This document shows positions 1 through 7,873 of a DNA stretch of 64,000 nucleotides, piece after piece. A program made the position numbers and the translations under genes. Numbering within the stretch: position 1 is the stretch's first letter; each line of letters opens with the position of its first letter. The notes under the pieces are model-generated. The model made no database searches. It had not been told where the DNA came from and was given only the letters and a program-made list of their open reading frames with translations. This DNA is from Pontibacillus marinus BH030004 = DSM 16465 (GTDB taxonomy: Bacteria; Bacillota; Bacilli; Bacillales; BH030062), in the NCBI RefSeq assembly GCF_000425225.1, contig NZ_KE384330.1, forward strand, positions 1-64,000, given 5' to 3'.

Positions 1-18
1 CGAGATCAGTGAAAAAGT
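1..18. repeat. Left terminal inverted repeat of the IS
   Basis: Reads CGAGATCAGTGAAAAAGT and pairs with 1655-1672, differing at one base (GATCAG against GACCAG). The true outer end may lie just outside the window. Confidence 0.75.
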
Positions 19-53
19 AGGCTTTTTTCGGATGAAATGGTAGGGTGAGAAGT

Positions 54-1577
54 TCAAATTGTTATATATACCATTAAATTTGGATTTGGCATCAAAAAAG
101 AAGGAGTTTTGGAGGATAGTAGGGCTGCTATCCTCTTGAAATTAACCGCTATGGCGGTTAATTTCGCCTGATTGTCCATGCTTAAGAGGCCATACCCCCT
201 AGCTCGGGATAGACCGTGGAATCGTTTGAGCTCCGCATTCTTTCCTTCTATGGAAGCTCGCTTTTTATACTTTTCCTTAAACGCCTCTGTCTTCTGGTAT
301 TGGGAAATGCGGTAAAATTCAGGCGTGTTTACCCCTACCGTTAGTATTCTTCTAGCCGATCTCTTGGCACACTGGTCATGGAGGGGACAAGCTTTACACT
401 GATTCATTTCAAAATAATACTTATACCCTTCTCGTTTGCCATCTTTATTATTTGAGGTGTAATACTTCTTCTTGACTGTCGTATTTCCCTGGCTACAGTG
501 CCATTCGTCGGCATCCTTATTGTAAGAGAATTGTTCTTCATCCATTCGGTACACGAGAGGACTCACAGGAATATATGCTTTCGCTCCAAGCGATTTGATG
601 TCATCTAAAATATCTTTTCTGAAATAGGCTTTATCTCCGAACACTTCTTCGACACACAGCCCCGATTTCTTCGTTTCCGTCAACAAATCCTTCGTATCAC
701 TACCGTCGATTGCGGCACCATCGGAGGTGCGCACGGAGGTAATGATTCGCTCGTCTGTTGTCATCATAAATTCTGTTTTGTATCCATAAAACGATTGGTT
801 CTTACCTTTTCTTCCTACACGAGCATCCAAATCAACAAGGGAACGAATACCTTTTTGAGCCATAAACTTCGGATCAGCCAGAATGTCCTTAGCCTCTTGA
901 ATTGCCTCAGATGTTTGTGGTTCGGTAGATGAACCTTGATTTTCGGCTTCATGAATTACTAATTCTAAATGGTTTTTCATGACGGCTTTAGCTTCTTTGT
1001 GATCTTCAATCTCTTGATAATCAGGGGTTTCAGGGATGTTGGTTAACGCCTCTTCCTTTTCTTCTTCAAAGAGCTGTTTAATGTTTCGTGCTAAATGTTT
1101 CATCATTCGTTCAGGGGTCTTTTTAATCGTATTCGCTTCGACATGGGTGGCATCAATACTGACGCCAGTTCCCTTGATAATACCTAATTCCACACACTGT
1201 TTGGTGATTTCAATCATCATTTCATCTAGTGTGGAATTACCTAGACGATGTCGACGAAATTTGCATAGAAGGCTTTTATCCGGAAGTTCATCTTCAGGAT
1301 TGACGCCGATAAAATACATATAAGCTAAGTTTAAGTTAGCTTCCCGTATCGTTACTTCATCCGAAAGCTCGTAAAGATGTTGTATAAACAACAACTTACA
1401 CATCAATTCAGGTTCTTTGGCAGGACGTCCAAAATTTGTACAGTAGGTCTCTTTGAGAAGCTCATTGATAAAACTGAAATCGATATAGGTATCAATCAAT
1501 TTAAGGATATGATGTTCTGGAATTTTACTATATAATATAGAGTGAAGACTGAGTTGCTTTGGCTCTTGTCGAAGCAC
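54..1577 (-). CDS. IS1182-family transposase (DDE type)
   Basis: This 507-residue protein has the layout of IS1182/ISL3-like DDE transposases: an N-terminal DUF772-type region (about residues 20-110, with the GRPAKEP segment) and a C-terminal DDE catalytic domain. Likely catalytic acids are D142 (in SIDATHVEANT), D315 (in VFGDKAYF) and E444 (in ASIEGKNAELKR, followed by the HGL-RARGYG signature). A cysteine cluster, C394, C397 and C403, is a probable metal-binding knuckle of this family. The frame is uninterrupted and the length is normal. It cuts and pastes its own element through the inverted repeats at 1-18 and 1655-1672. The gene is preceded by a hairpin containing a TATAAT box, which probably limits expression. 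Confidence 0.93.
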   Translation of the reverse strand: MLRQEPKQLSLHSILYSKIPEHHILKLIDTYIDFSFINELLKETYCTNFGRPAKEPELMCKLLFIQHLYELSDEVTIREANLNLAYMYFIGVNPEDELPDKSLLCKFRRHRLGNSTLDEMMIEITKQCVELGIIKGTGVSIDATHVEANTIKKTPERMMKHLARNIKQLFEEEKEEALTNIPETPDYQEIEDHKEAKAVMKNHLELVIHEAENQGSSTEPQTSEAIQEAKDILADPKFMAQKGIRSLVDLDARVGRKGKNQSFYGYKTEFMMTTDERIITSVRTSDGAAIDGSDTKDLLTETKKSGLCVEEVFGDKAYFRKDILDDIKSLGAKAYIPVSPLVYRMDEEQFSYNKDADEWHCSQGNTTVKKKYYTSNNKDGKREGYKYYFEMNQCKACPLHDQCAKRSARRILTVGVNTPEFYRISQYQKTEAFKEKYKKRASIEGKNAELKRFHGLSRARGYGLLSMDNQAKLTAIAVNFKRIAALLSSKTPSFLMPNPNLMVYITI

Positions 1578-1580
1578 AAG

Positions 1581-1639
1581 AAAAACCCCCTCATGGTTCG
1601 GTATTTGGTCGTACTCATTATACCATGTAGGGGGTTTTT
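1581..1639 (-). promoter_or_regulatory. Transposase promoter within a hairpin
   Basis: The arms 1581-1597 and 1622-1639 form an inverted repeat (AAAAACCCCCT-CATGGT paired with its complement), flanked by A/T runs like a bidirectional terminator. On the minus strand a perfect TATAAT lies at 1622-1617, inside the hairpin, about 40 bases before the transposase ATG. Transcripts entering from outside would fold and stop, while initiation from the internal box would escape the right arm. The reading is structural inference. Confidence 0.5.
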
Positions 1640-1654
1640 ATTTTATATTGGTGG

Positions 1655-1672
1655 ACTTTTTCACTGGTCTCG
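1655..1672. repeat. Right terminal inverted repeat of the IS
   Basis: ACTTTTTCACTGGTCTCG is the complement of the left end with a single mismatch. The following bases (AACCGTCCCC) belong to the chromosomal REP-like family, not to the IS. Confidence 0.8.
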
Positions 1673-1689
1673 AACCGTCCCCATGTTAT
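1672..1689 (-). repeat. REP-like repeat, copy 1 (truncated by the IS)
   Basis: On the minus strand it reads ATAACATGGGGACGGTTC, the core of a family repeated at 2350-2375, 3394-3412, 8423-8452, 9501-9530 and 10083-10115. The part that normally continues TCTNTTGTTTG is missing because the IS begins here. Its TAA is the stop codon of the zinc-ribbon gene at 1686-2225. Confidence 0.7.
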
Positions 1690-2225
1690 CTTTTTGTAAA
1701 CCAGTTAAATAGTTTGTCGATAACATCGTTTTTTTCATGGGTCATTTCAAACAAGAACCCCCACAGGTCTTTAGCTAAATGCTTATTAGTTTGAATTTTC
1801 AAGTCGGATCCTTCTATATTTAAATAAATTTCTGATTCTAATAACTTTTTATTAAAGTCATTTAATCTTAAAGTTTTAATATCATATTTTTCTATATAAT
1901 TTTGTACATTCAATACTTCATTGACTACATAAATAAAGCGGATATCTGTAATTACAATTGCACCTCCGCCCTTCCCGTTAACACTTCCTTTAGTGATATA
2001 TAGAATCTTTTCATCGTTTAACATGTTTTTTTCTAAAACCGGTATTTCCTGCTGGAATGACATTTTTTCTTCAAAATTTTTAGTTACTTCTTGAATTTCT
2101 CTGATTATCTCTTTTTTATCTTTCTCTAGCTTAGAATAAGAGGAAGTATCTTTAAGACTCCCACCGCAATTCGAACAAAAATTATCAATATTGTTAATTT
2201 TCGTGCCACATTTAGAACAATACAT
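1686..2225 (-). CDS. Zinc-ribbon protein with PH-like C-terminal domain
   Basis: A 179-residue cytosolic protein. The N-terminus holds a zinc ribbon with two CxxC knuckles (C3/C6 and C17/C20), followed by a charged helical linker (about 30-65). A C-terminal segment of about 100 residues has the beta-strand pattern of bacterial PH-like (YokE-type) domains, with GGGAIVITDIRFIYV in the middle. There are no membrane segments. Such proteins are common in Bacillaceae accessory regions and have no assigned reaction; a scaffold or membrane-surface role is inference only. The ATG is preceded by GGAAGAGGG. Its stop codon TAA lies inside a REP-like repeat cut off by the IS, so the original C-terminus may have been altered. 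Confidence 0.75.
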   Translation of the reverse strand: MYCSKCGTKINNIDNFCSNCGGSLKDTSSYSKLEKDKKEIIREIQEVTKNFEEKMSFQQEIPVLEKNMLNDEKILYITKGSVNGKGGGAIVITDIRFIYVVNEVLNVQNYIEKYDIKTLRLNDFNKKLLESEIYLNIEGSDLKIQTNKHLAKDLWGFLFEMTHEKNDVIDKLFNWFTKR

Positions 2226-2292
2226 AACCCTCTTCCTTTCTCAAGAGTAGCTAACCCAGAAGTTCAATAAAGAAAACTATCAAAATTGAGCG

Positions 2293-2375
2293 CTTGTTTC
2301 GAATAAATAAGATCATAAGGAGAATTCTCACATTTACTATTTATTCGCCAAACAAGAGAACCGTCCCCATGTTAC
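2293..2375. repeat. REP-like element, copy 2, with long inverted repeat
   Basis: The arms 2293-2309 (CTTGTTTCGAATAAATA) and 2338-2356 (its complement with two extra bases) form a stem. The element then runs into GAGAACCGTCCCCATGTTA at 2355-2374. It lies between two leftward genes and downstream of the zinc-ribbon start. The GGGGACGGTTCT core and flanking TTGTTT are shared with the other copies. Confidence 0.7.
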
Positions 2376-2397
2376 ACCCATGTTATGTCCCTCATAT

Positions 2398-3348
2398 TTA
2401 ATATTGTATTGTATGCGTAAAGTCATATTCTTTATCCTCATGACCTTCCTTTATCTTAAATGGAACAAAATAAAAAGAGGTAGGAGTGATAATTGTTCTT
2501 GGGTCCCTTATATCGGTATCACTATTGTCAGGAATACTAAACTCAACAGTTAGGACACCATCTTCTAGTTCAATTAACAAACCAACTAGTACTTCATCAA
2601 AATTATATAACTCACTAGCCCTTACTGGTACTTCCAAATAGTAATTTGGCGATAATCTATTTATGTCATAGCTCATTATTTTTATGTTATCTCTCCCCTT
2701 AACAAGATTAAATTCGTTATATTCAACAACTTCTCTCTCTTTAACTCCGGTTGTTATATAATGAACTGTTAATTCAAAAGTTTTGATGTTCTCAATATCC
2801 AAAGGCGAATGAAACTGTAATCGTTTTAATTGTTTATTTTTCACTGAAATCCTGCCTTGTAAGGACATTGCAAATAAGTCTTTCATACTTATTCCTTTAT
2901 GTACTGTATTTACGTCTTTAAAAATCTTTGGTTTAGGTAAAGCTCCTATAAAAGATATTTGCGTAAGTAAAATTAGGCATAAGGTAAAAGATAAGATTAC
3001 AAAAAAGCTAATTATGACGAAAGTTCCATTTAGATAATAAATCCAAGAAACTCCTACAAAAAGTATTGTTAAGATAGCAATCACAATAACTATCATTGTA
3101 GGAGCACTCATTGTTACTAGTCTTTTATACTGTTCAATTTTAGATCTGATCTTTTTAGCTGTAAGAATCCTTGTTTGTGGATTATCAATTCGAAATAACT
3201 CCAATTCAAGTAGTATATCCCTAGCCTTTTCTATACTATGCTGACTATTAATTGAGATAAATATAGCAATTAGTCCGACTAGAGATAATAAACCACCAGA
3301 AATTCCAAATAAAACATCATTCCCCAATATGATCCGCCCTTTTGTCAT
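2398..3348 (-). CDS. Hypothetical membrane protein
   Basis: A 316-residue protein that I do not recognise. Hydrophobic segments lie at about residues 8-29, 80-100 and 105-128. A helical stretch (30-75, rich in K/R/E) sits between the first two, and a soluble C-terminal half of about 185 residues is rich in beta-strand-like sequence (for example EVPVRASELYNF). It is probably anchored in the membrane with a cytosolic or surface sensing domain. The ATG at 3348 is preceded by the REP-like element and lacks a good ribosome site. A TTG at about 3327, behind AAAGGGCGG, is an alternative start. A REP-like repeat ends 23 bases after the stop codon. Confidence 0.6.
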   Translation of the reverse strand: MTKGRIILGNDVLFGISGGLLSLVGLIAIFISINSQHSIEKARDILLELELFRIDNPQTRILTAKKIRSKIEQYKRLVTMSAPTMIVIVIAILTILFVGVSWIYYLNGTFVIISFFVILSFTLCLILLTQISFIGALPKPKIFKDVNTVHKGISMKDLFAMSLQGRISVKNKQLKRLQFHSPLDIENIKTFELTVHYITTGVKEREVVEYNEFNLVKGRDNIKIMSYDINRLSPNYYLEVPVRASELYNFDEVLVGLLIELEDGVLTVEFSIPDNSDTDIRDPRTIITPTSFYFVPFKIKEGHEDKEYDFTHTIQY

Positions 3349-3360
3349 TAAATAAACACA

Positions 3361-3412
3361 GGGACGGTTCCTGCATTGTATTTATTTATCAAACAGGAGA
3401 ACCGTCCCCATG
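3361..3412. repeat. REP-like hairpin, copy 3
   Basis: The arms 3361-3373 (GGGACGGTTCCTG) and 3394-3409 (CAGGAGAACCGTCCCC) are near-perfect complements around an AT-rich loop. This is the clearest hairpin form of the family and sits between two leftward genes, just upstream of the one at 2398-3348. Confidence 0.75.
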
Positions 3413-3444
3413 TTTCTTTCCCCCCATGTTTCCCTTGTTTTCCC

Positions 3445-4191
3445 CTAACCCAATAATGTTACAGTCGTATGGTCAATTTGTACCAAATCCCATGTAGTAA
3501 TTATACCAAGTGGTTTTTCATTTTCATTACCTGTTTCTGTTATCAACACAGCCTCCAATTTTTGGTTTCTATCGAAATAATCTTCAAAAAGTTCTTCGAC
3601 ATCATAGCTAGTTTTATCTTTTGCTAAAAAAGCAACATTGTGAGGTTTTTCAACTTGTAGAATTTCATTGGCAGTTATATCACCAACTGATATATAATCA
3701 CCTGTGATTTGCTCAGAAAACCATTTGGCTAACCCGCCCTCTGTTAAAAGCCCTTTGAATTTCCCTTCATTATAAATTGGAAACTGAGAATATCCGTATC
3801 TTTCTATTGCTTTTAAAACCTCTTTCAATTCCGATCTATGATTAAAATACAATACATTTTTAGAAGCAATCGTTAAGGCATATGGTGGTTTATGTAATGC
3901 TTCACTGATGTCTTCAAGCTTTTTGGTCACTTCTAAATGTGGTTCAGCAATATAGAATCCCTCTTTTATCCGCTCATGTACTAATGCATTTCGTAGCTTT
4001 GCATATTGCTTTAACTCCTGGAAGTGGTAACGAATTGTAGTGTGGCGGTCTCTTGCTTTATAAAGCAAGTTCATAAAGTTATGATTAGATTCATTTCTAA
4101 CAAGTTTTTTTAATTTAGTATGTATTTGATTGAACGCGATCTCAAAACGATCTACTTTTTCTCTTTGTTGTTCTATGTTTATGTCATTCAT
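3445..4191 (-). CDS. CBS-pair protein with HEPN-like N-terminal domain
   Basis: I place the start at 4191 because GAGGTGTGAG lies eight bases upstream; a longer frame begins at 4227. The product is 248 residues. Residues 1-95 are predominantly helical and contain RNALVHE at R67-H72, the R-x4-H pattern used as the catalytic motif of HEPN RNase folds. Residues about 105-245 match a tandem CBS pair: YSQFPIYNEGKFKGLLTE in the first repeat and LEAVLITE then PLGIITTWDLV in the second. CBS pairs bind adenine nucleotides and gate attached domains, so a nucleotide-regulated HEPN enzyme or a simple sensor are both possible. No toxin-antitoxin partner is evident. The HEPN call is motif-level only. Confidence 0.7.
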   Translation of the reverse strand: MNDINIEQQREKVDRFEIAFNQIHTKLKKLVRNESNHNFMNLLYKARDRHTTIRYHFQELKQYAKLRNALVHERIKEGFYIAEPHLEVTKKLEDISEALHKPPYALTIASKNVLYFNHRSELKEVLKAIERYGYSQFPIYNEGKFKGLLTEGGLAKWFSEQITGDYISVGDITANEILQVEKPHNVAFLAKDKTSYDVEELFEDYFDRNQKLEAVLITETGNENEKPLGIITTWDLVQIDHTTVTLLG

Positions 4192-4227
4192 AAGTCTCAC
4201 ACCTCTAGGATTTTTGGTGAATATCAA

Positions 4228-4374
4228 GACAATGCTAAAGTTAATGAATGAGCTCCAGCACTGTCATTAATCTTACAAAGGCACGAAGGGACAATCTTAT
4301 TATCCTTATATTTTAAAATAAGACCACCTAGCGTTTCTTTTACCCTATCTTTTCTAGTAAGATCATCACTTACC
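4228..4374. other. Intergenic stretch, nothing recognised
   Basis: It contains the probable promoter region of the CBS gene. The minus strand shows AT-rich blocks but no convincing hairpin, RNA or small frame. Confidence 0.3.
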
Positions 4375-4581
4375 TTATTTCCTTGTCCATTTATCCCATA
4401 ATTCTCTTGCCATCTGATTATTTGTTATAATCAATACCCAGTTGATGCCGCACATTGTTGTTATAGCATAATTGATCGTAGAAAAAGTATATTGATCTAA
4501 TATAAACAAAAGAGGGATAGCCACCGTCAGACCAATCGTTGTGGCTATGTTGAATATTTCTAAATGCGCTTTAAAGTTCAT
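4375..4581 (-). CDS. Small two-helix membrane protein
   Basis: I start this at 4581, where GAGGGGGAC lies just upstream of the ATG; the longer frame to 4656 has no ribosome site. The product is 68 residues with two hydrophobic segments (about 11-28 and 33-54) and a basic C-terminal tail (WDKWTRK). No family is recognised. It sits 89 bases after the YczE-type gene and may share its transcript. Confidence 0.55.
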   Translation of the reverse strand: MNFKAHLEIFNIATTIGLTVAIPLLFILDQYTFSTINYAITTMCGINWVLIITNNQMARELWDKWTRK

Positions 4582-4670
4582 AAATGTCCCCCTCATAAGG
4601 AGTGCTAATACTGAAATACAATTATAATCACAAGTATAAACAACAATAATAGTCAAAATTTGTTCATTAA

Positions 4671-5270
4671 TTATTGGTATCTTTCAAATAACCTTCTTAT
4701 AAACTTATTTGAAAGTTGAATTATTGGACCTAATGAAAACGATATAATAATTGTCCCTATTCCTATTGGTCCTCCTAAAATAAATCCAATAATTACTGCG
4801 AGTACTTCAACTAGTGTTCTAGAAATTCTAACACTTAAGTTACCCTTCTTGTGAATAGCTATCATTAATCCATCTATAGGGGATTTTGGATACCCAGAAA
4901 TTAAATAAGTACTTATTCCAATACCAAGTAAAATAGTACCTATTACAAAAAATATTATACTCAACATAATTGAATCCAAAAATATCCTATAGAATATTAT
5001 GTATAGCCAAAAGTCTAAAAATAACCCCCTAAGAAAAATAGTAATGAAGGATGATATATCTGGTTTTTCCTTAATTAGAGCAGAAGTTGTAAGTAGTAGA
5101 AGGGCTTGTACTATGTACACCCATGTTCCTACCGTTAAACCAAAGTTTTGATTAAGACCCACAAAAACGGCATCCCATGGCCCCGTACCTATTCCAGACT
5201 TTATTATCCAAGTTATACCTAAGGTGGTAATTAACAACCCGCAAATATAAAAAAGTATTCTAGTTAACAA
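4671..5270 (-). CDS. YczE/YyaS/YitT-family integral membrane protein
   Basis: A 199-residue protein with five or six membrane segments and the glycine-rich family signatures: SGIGTGPWDAVFVGL near residues 25-39 and SGYPKSPIDGLMIAI around 124-138. The family is widespread in Bacilli and has no established substrate; B. subtilis YczE influences surfactin production by an unknown route. The start is TTG, behind AGGTG eight bases upstream. It follows the membrane gene at 5331-6050 by 60 bases and could be cotranscribed with it. Confidence 0.8.
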   Translation of the reverse strand: MLTRILFYICGLLITTLGITWIIKSGIGTGPWDAVFVGLNQNFGLTVGTWVYIVQALLLLTTSALIKEKPDISSFITIFLRGLFLDFWLYIIFYRIFLDSIMLSIIFFVIGTILLGIGISTYLISGYPKSPIDGLMIAIHKKGNLSVRISRTLVEVLAVIIGFILGGPIGIGTIIISFSLGPIIQLSNKFIRRLFERYQ

Positions 5271-5330
5271 ATGAATAACACCTACTTATTTTTAAAAGGA
5301 AAATAATTAAACAATAATAAAGTACTTCTT

Positions 5331-6050
5331 TTACTTTCTATACTCTTCCATCATTGAATCAAATCTAGTTATATAAGTATCTATTATAGTCCTACCTTCA
5401 TTCAAATCCTTAGAAATGATTATTGGTTTCATTACTGAAACAGAGGCGTCATCATTTTTACTAGGCTTGTATAAACCTAGTATCATATAATCATCATCAA
5501 AAACACACTGATACTCTGTTGGTAAAAAGTTATATCTTACGATTTCTAATTCATCTATAAAGCCATCAGTATGAAGTTGGTTCCACCTTTTTATAAACAT
5601 ATTTATTTCTTGTATAACTTCTTCATTTCTAGTTGGATCATTCCACTCAAAATCACGGACCATTATTGAACACTTTTTTATTTTCACATCATCATGAACC
5701 AAATTTTCAATTTGTGTATATATTTGGTTGGTAGTTACAGCAAATACACGGAAATGATTTATAACTTTCTTCTTAGAAGTTATTCTAATAAAAGCGTCAC
5801 CTAATTTTTGAATTGATAACAAATTAACACTATTTAAGGGTGTAATCTTTTTATCTATACCTTTAATTCTGACCATTAAAGTAGATAATGTAACAGACAG
5901 AATTCCTACAAAAATTGACAACAACTTATTAATTCCAATATCTAAGAACCCGGATATAAAAGGCCATAATAAGGCAAAAACTGCAAGAGTTACTAATCCT
6001 ATTAGTTCTATTCCTTCTGGAACAGAAAAATCTTTCCCTTTAATCTTCAT
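5331..6050 (-). CDS. Hypothetical membrane protein with soluble C-terminal domain
   Basis: 239 residues with two adjacent membrane helices (about 14-34 and 42-60) followed by a soluble alpha/beta region. The order of motifs (HFRVFAVTTNQIYTQIE, then CSIMVRD, then YMILGLYKPS, then a closing helix with ITRFDSMMEEYR) resembles the PLD-like or nucleotide-sensing C-terminal regions of some bacterial membrane sensors. I cannot name a family. Its ATG overlaps the methyltransferase stop as ATGA, so the two are translationally coupled and probably functionally linked. Confidence 0.6.
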   Translation of the reverse strand: MKIKGKDFSVPEGIELIGLVTLAVFALLWPFISGFLDIGINKLLSIFVGILSVTLSTLMVRIKGIDKKITPLNSVNLLSIQKLGDAFIRITSKKKVINHFRVFAVTTNQIYTQIENLVHDDVKIKKCSIMVRDFEWNDPTRNEEVIQEINMFIKRWNQLHTDGFIDELEIVRYNFLPTEYQCVFDDDYMILGLYKPSKNDDASVSVMKPIIISKDLNEGRTIIDTYITRFDSMMEEYRK

Positions 6051-6823
6051 ATTTCTTTCCCCGCTATATATAATGTCATTTTATAATCTTTAATAACAGT
6101 ATCCGTTTTCAACACTTCTTTTCTTAACTTATTCAATGATTCATAATATATGCTGTCTGGTATAAGCCTCAATGTTGAATAGCTTCTATTTTCAAAAATA
6201 TTTAGGTACTCTCTTGAATTTATTTGTTCACTCTCATCAATTTCATATTGTTTTAAGATAAATCCTAGAGATTCTAGAGTTGCCTTTATTTCATATGAAC
6301 TTTTATGTCTAGTGATATCGATTAATAGCGTTCCGGGGAAATATTTGTACCATTCCCTTTCATAAAGCTGTTTATGAGTTGATGTCCTAATAGCAATTAC
6401 GCCATCCATAGAGATCAAATTGTTTAATCTTTCAAAAAATTCTTGTGTATCATCAACTAAATGAATCATTTCAGAACTAAATATTAAATCATACTTTTGT
6501 TTTGGTTTAAAACTTAAGATATCACTTTCAATTAGTTTTATATTTCTATCATTTCTTGTTAACTCTTCAGCTACCTTTAACATTTCTGGAGAACTATCAA
6601 CACCGTCAATTTCTACTTCTAGCTCTTTATAATCAAAATAGTTACTAAGTAAACTTGTAAACTGACCAGTGCCACAACCGACATCTAGTATTTTAAAAGT
6701 TTTTTTATCTTTCAAATGTTCAATAATTTTTTCCATATAGTCACCAAAAATTTTCTTATTTATTTTTCTGGTAAATGGATAAGAAGAACTATAAACTTTA
6801 TTAAGAAAAATATCATTAACCAT
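6047..6823 (-). CDS. Class I SAM-dependent methyltransferase
   Basis: 258 residues with the SAM-binding motif I KILDVGCGTGQFTSLL at about 44-59 and an acidic motif II (EIDGVDSSPEML, near 78-89). A post-motif segment, YDLIFSSEMIHLVDD, is typical of small-molecule methyltransferases of the Methyltransf_11/25 group. The C-terminal lid is divergent, so the substrate is unknown. A strong AGGGGGGAG ribosome site precedes the ATG. It overlaps the following membrane gene by four bases. Confidence 0.85.
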   Translation of the reverse strand: MVNDIFLNKVYSSSYPFTRKINKKIFGDYMEKIIEHLKDKKTFKILDVGCGTGQFTSLLSNYFDYKELEVEIDGVDSSPEMLKVAEELTRNDRNIKLIESDILSFKPKQKYDLIFSSEMIHLVDDTQEFFERLNNLISMDGVIAIRTSTHKQLYEREWYKYFPGTLLIDITRHKSSYEIKATLESLGFILKQYEIDESEQINSREYLNIFENRSYSTLRLIPDSIYYESLNKLRKEVLKTDTVIKDYKMTLYIAGKEI

Positions 6824-6844
6824 ATCTTTAACTCCCCCCTATTA

Positions 6845-6879
6845 TAAAAAACTATACCCCACTTAATGTGAGATATAGT
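6845..6879 (-). terminator. Rho-independent terminator after rpiA
   Basis: The stem ACTATATC...GGTATAGT (6879-6851) with inner CAC/GTG pairs is followed on the minus strand by TTTTTTATAA. It lies 18 bases past the rpiA stop and separates it from the methyltransferase gene. Confidence 0.7.
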
Positions 6880-6896
6880 CGTTAATCGTTATTAAA

Positions 6897-7595
6897 TCAT
6901 GTGGTGAAAATTTCTACTGGATAACCAATAAATAGACCAGATTCTACAATGCCAGGGATCAGTTTTATTTCCTTTTCAAAATTTGAGTGAATTTCTTTAA
7001 AATTCACATCTAAAATGACGTTCCCGCTTTCAGTTATAATAGGTCCATCTTTGGATGTAGCTAACCTTAACTTAACTTCTTCTCCCCCCATTTTCATCAG
7101 TTCTTCCTCCACCAAATTAACAGCTCTAGGATCAACTTCAATAGGGACTGAAAATTTTTCACCTAAATTATTAACAAATTTTGATTCATCCACTAATATA
7201 TAATTCTCAGGCGAGCTTTTCATAACCAATTTTTCAGCAAACATCGCCCCGCCTCTACCCTTTATAAGGTTCTTATTAGGGTCAACTTCATCTGCTCCAT
7301 CAAACGACCAGTCAGGTTTAAGATTTAACAAAGAAGACACTGGAACTCCCAAAATTGAACATGTTAATGAAACTTCTTGAGATGTAGGAATAGCAGTTAT
7401 ATTTATATTTTCTTCTTTTATCTTTTTACTTATTGCTTGAATTGCTAAAAAAGAAGTTGAACCAGACCCTACTCCTATCACATCTCCTTCTTTAACTCTT
7501 TCTGCAATTTTATTAGCTACCATCTCTTTTTGTTCTTTGTTTGATATCTCTCTAGACCATTGTAGTGTAGTTGCAATGTTATTCTTCCAGTACAT
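6897..7595 (-). CDS. rpiA: Ribose-5-phosphate isomerase A
   Basis: Interconverts ribose 5-phosphate and ribulose 5-phosphate in the non-oxidative pentose phosphate pathway. The 232-residue length and motifs fit RpiA: GSGSTSF at 43-49 (phosphate loop), DGADEVD at 99-105 (active-site acids), KGRGGAMFAEK at 112-122 and VDESK in the 130s. A 20-residue N-terminal extension precedes the usual start; the chosen ATG has AGAGGG upstream, while M25 is a possible alternative. Many Bacillaceae rely on the unrelated RpiB, so an RpiA in an accessory region may be a second, transferred copy. Confidence 0.9.
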   Translation of the reverse strand: MYWKNNIATTLQWSREISNKEQKEMVANKIAERVKEGDVIGVGSGSTSFLAIQAISKKIKEENINITAIPTSQEVSLTCSILGVPVSSLLNLKPDWSFDGADEVDPNKNLIKGRGGAMFAEKLVMKSSPENYILVDESKFVNNLGEKFSVPIEVDPRAVNLVEEELMKMGGEEVKLRLATSKDGPIITESGNVILDVNFKEIHSNFEKEIKLIPGIVESGLFIGYPVEIFTT

Positions 7596-7873
7596 CTTTT
7601 AAATCCCTCTTTCCGCTCTTAATATTGATAAAAACGTAATTACAATATTTTTCTTTGGTGTAAATGCTACTATATAGTTTGCTTTCCATTATAATAATAT
7701 ATTCCCTAAGAGTTAGAGAATGGTACATTATAAGAGGTACAAACAGAAGAAAAAATATTTTCTAATCATTAAACATTTTATCACCCTAATAGGAACATGA
7801 CTAGCTATTCTACACTGAATATGTTCCTTGCATAGCTTTATTATTATCAATTTGTAATTAATTCTATACAGTA
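7596..7873. other. AT-rich intergenic region upstream of rpiA
   Basis: 278 bases of AT-rich sequence that should hold the rpiA promoter. I found no strong hairpin, no tRNA-like fold and no coding remnant. Confidence 0.3.

Larger units (their letters stand above)
1..1672 (-). mobile_element. IS1182-family insertion sequence
   Basis: The element is bounded by imperfect terminal inverted repeats. Positions 1-18 (CGAGATCAGTGAAAAAGT) match the reverse complement of 1655-1672 with one mismatch. It carries one transposase gene reading leftward. The left end sits at the window edge, so the repeat could extend further left and the target duplication cannot be checked. The base after the right end continues directly into a GGGGACGGTTC repeat, suggesting the element landed in or beside that repeat. 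It looks intact and possibly active. Confidence 0.85.

Noticed and set aside
3445-4581. HEPN-like CBS protein and the small membrane protein as a toxin-antitoxin operon
   Set aside because: They are separated by about 180 bases with no coupling, and no MNT-type or other antitoxin partner is recognisable.
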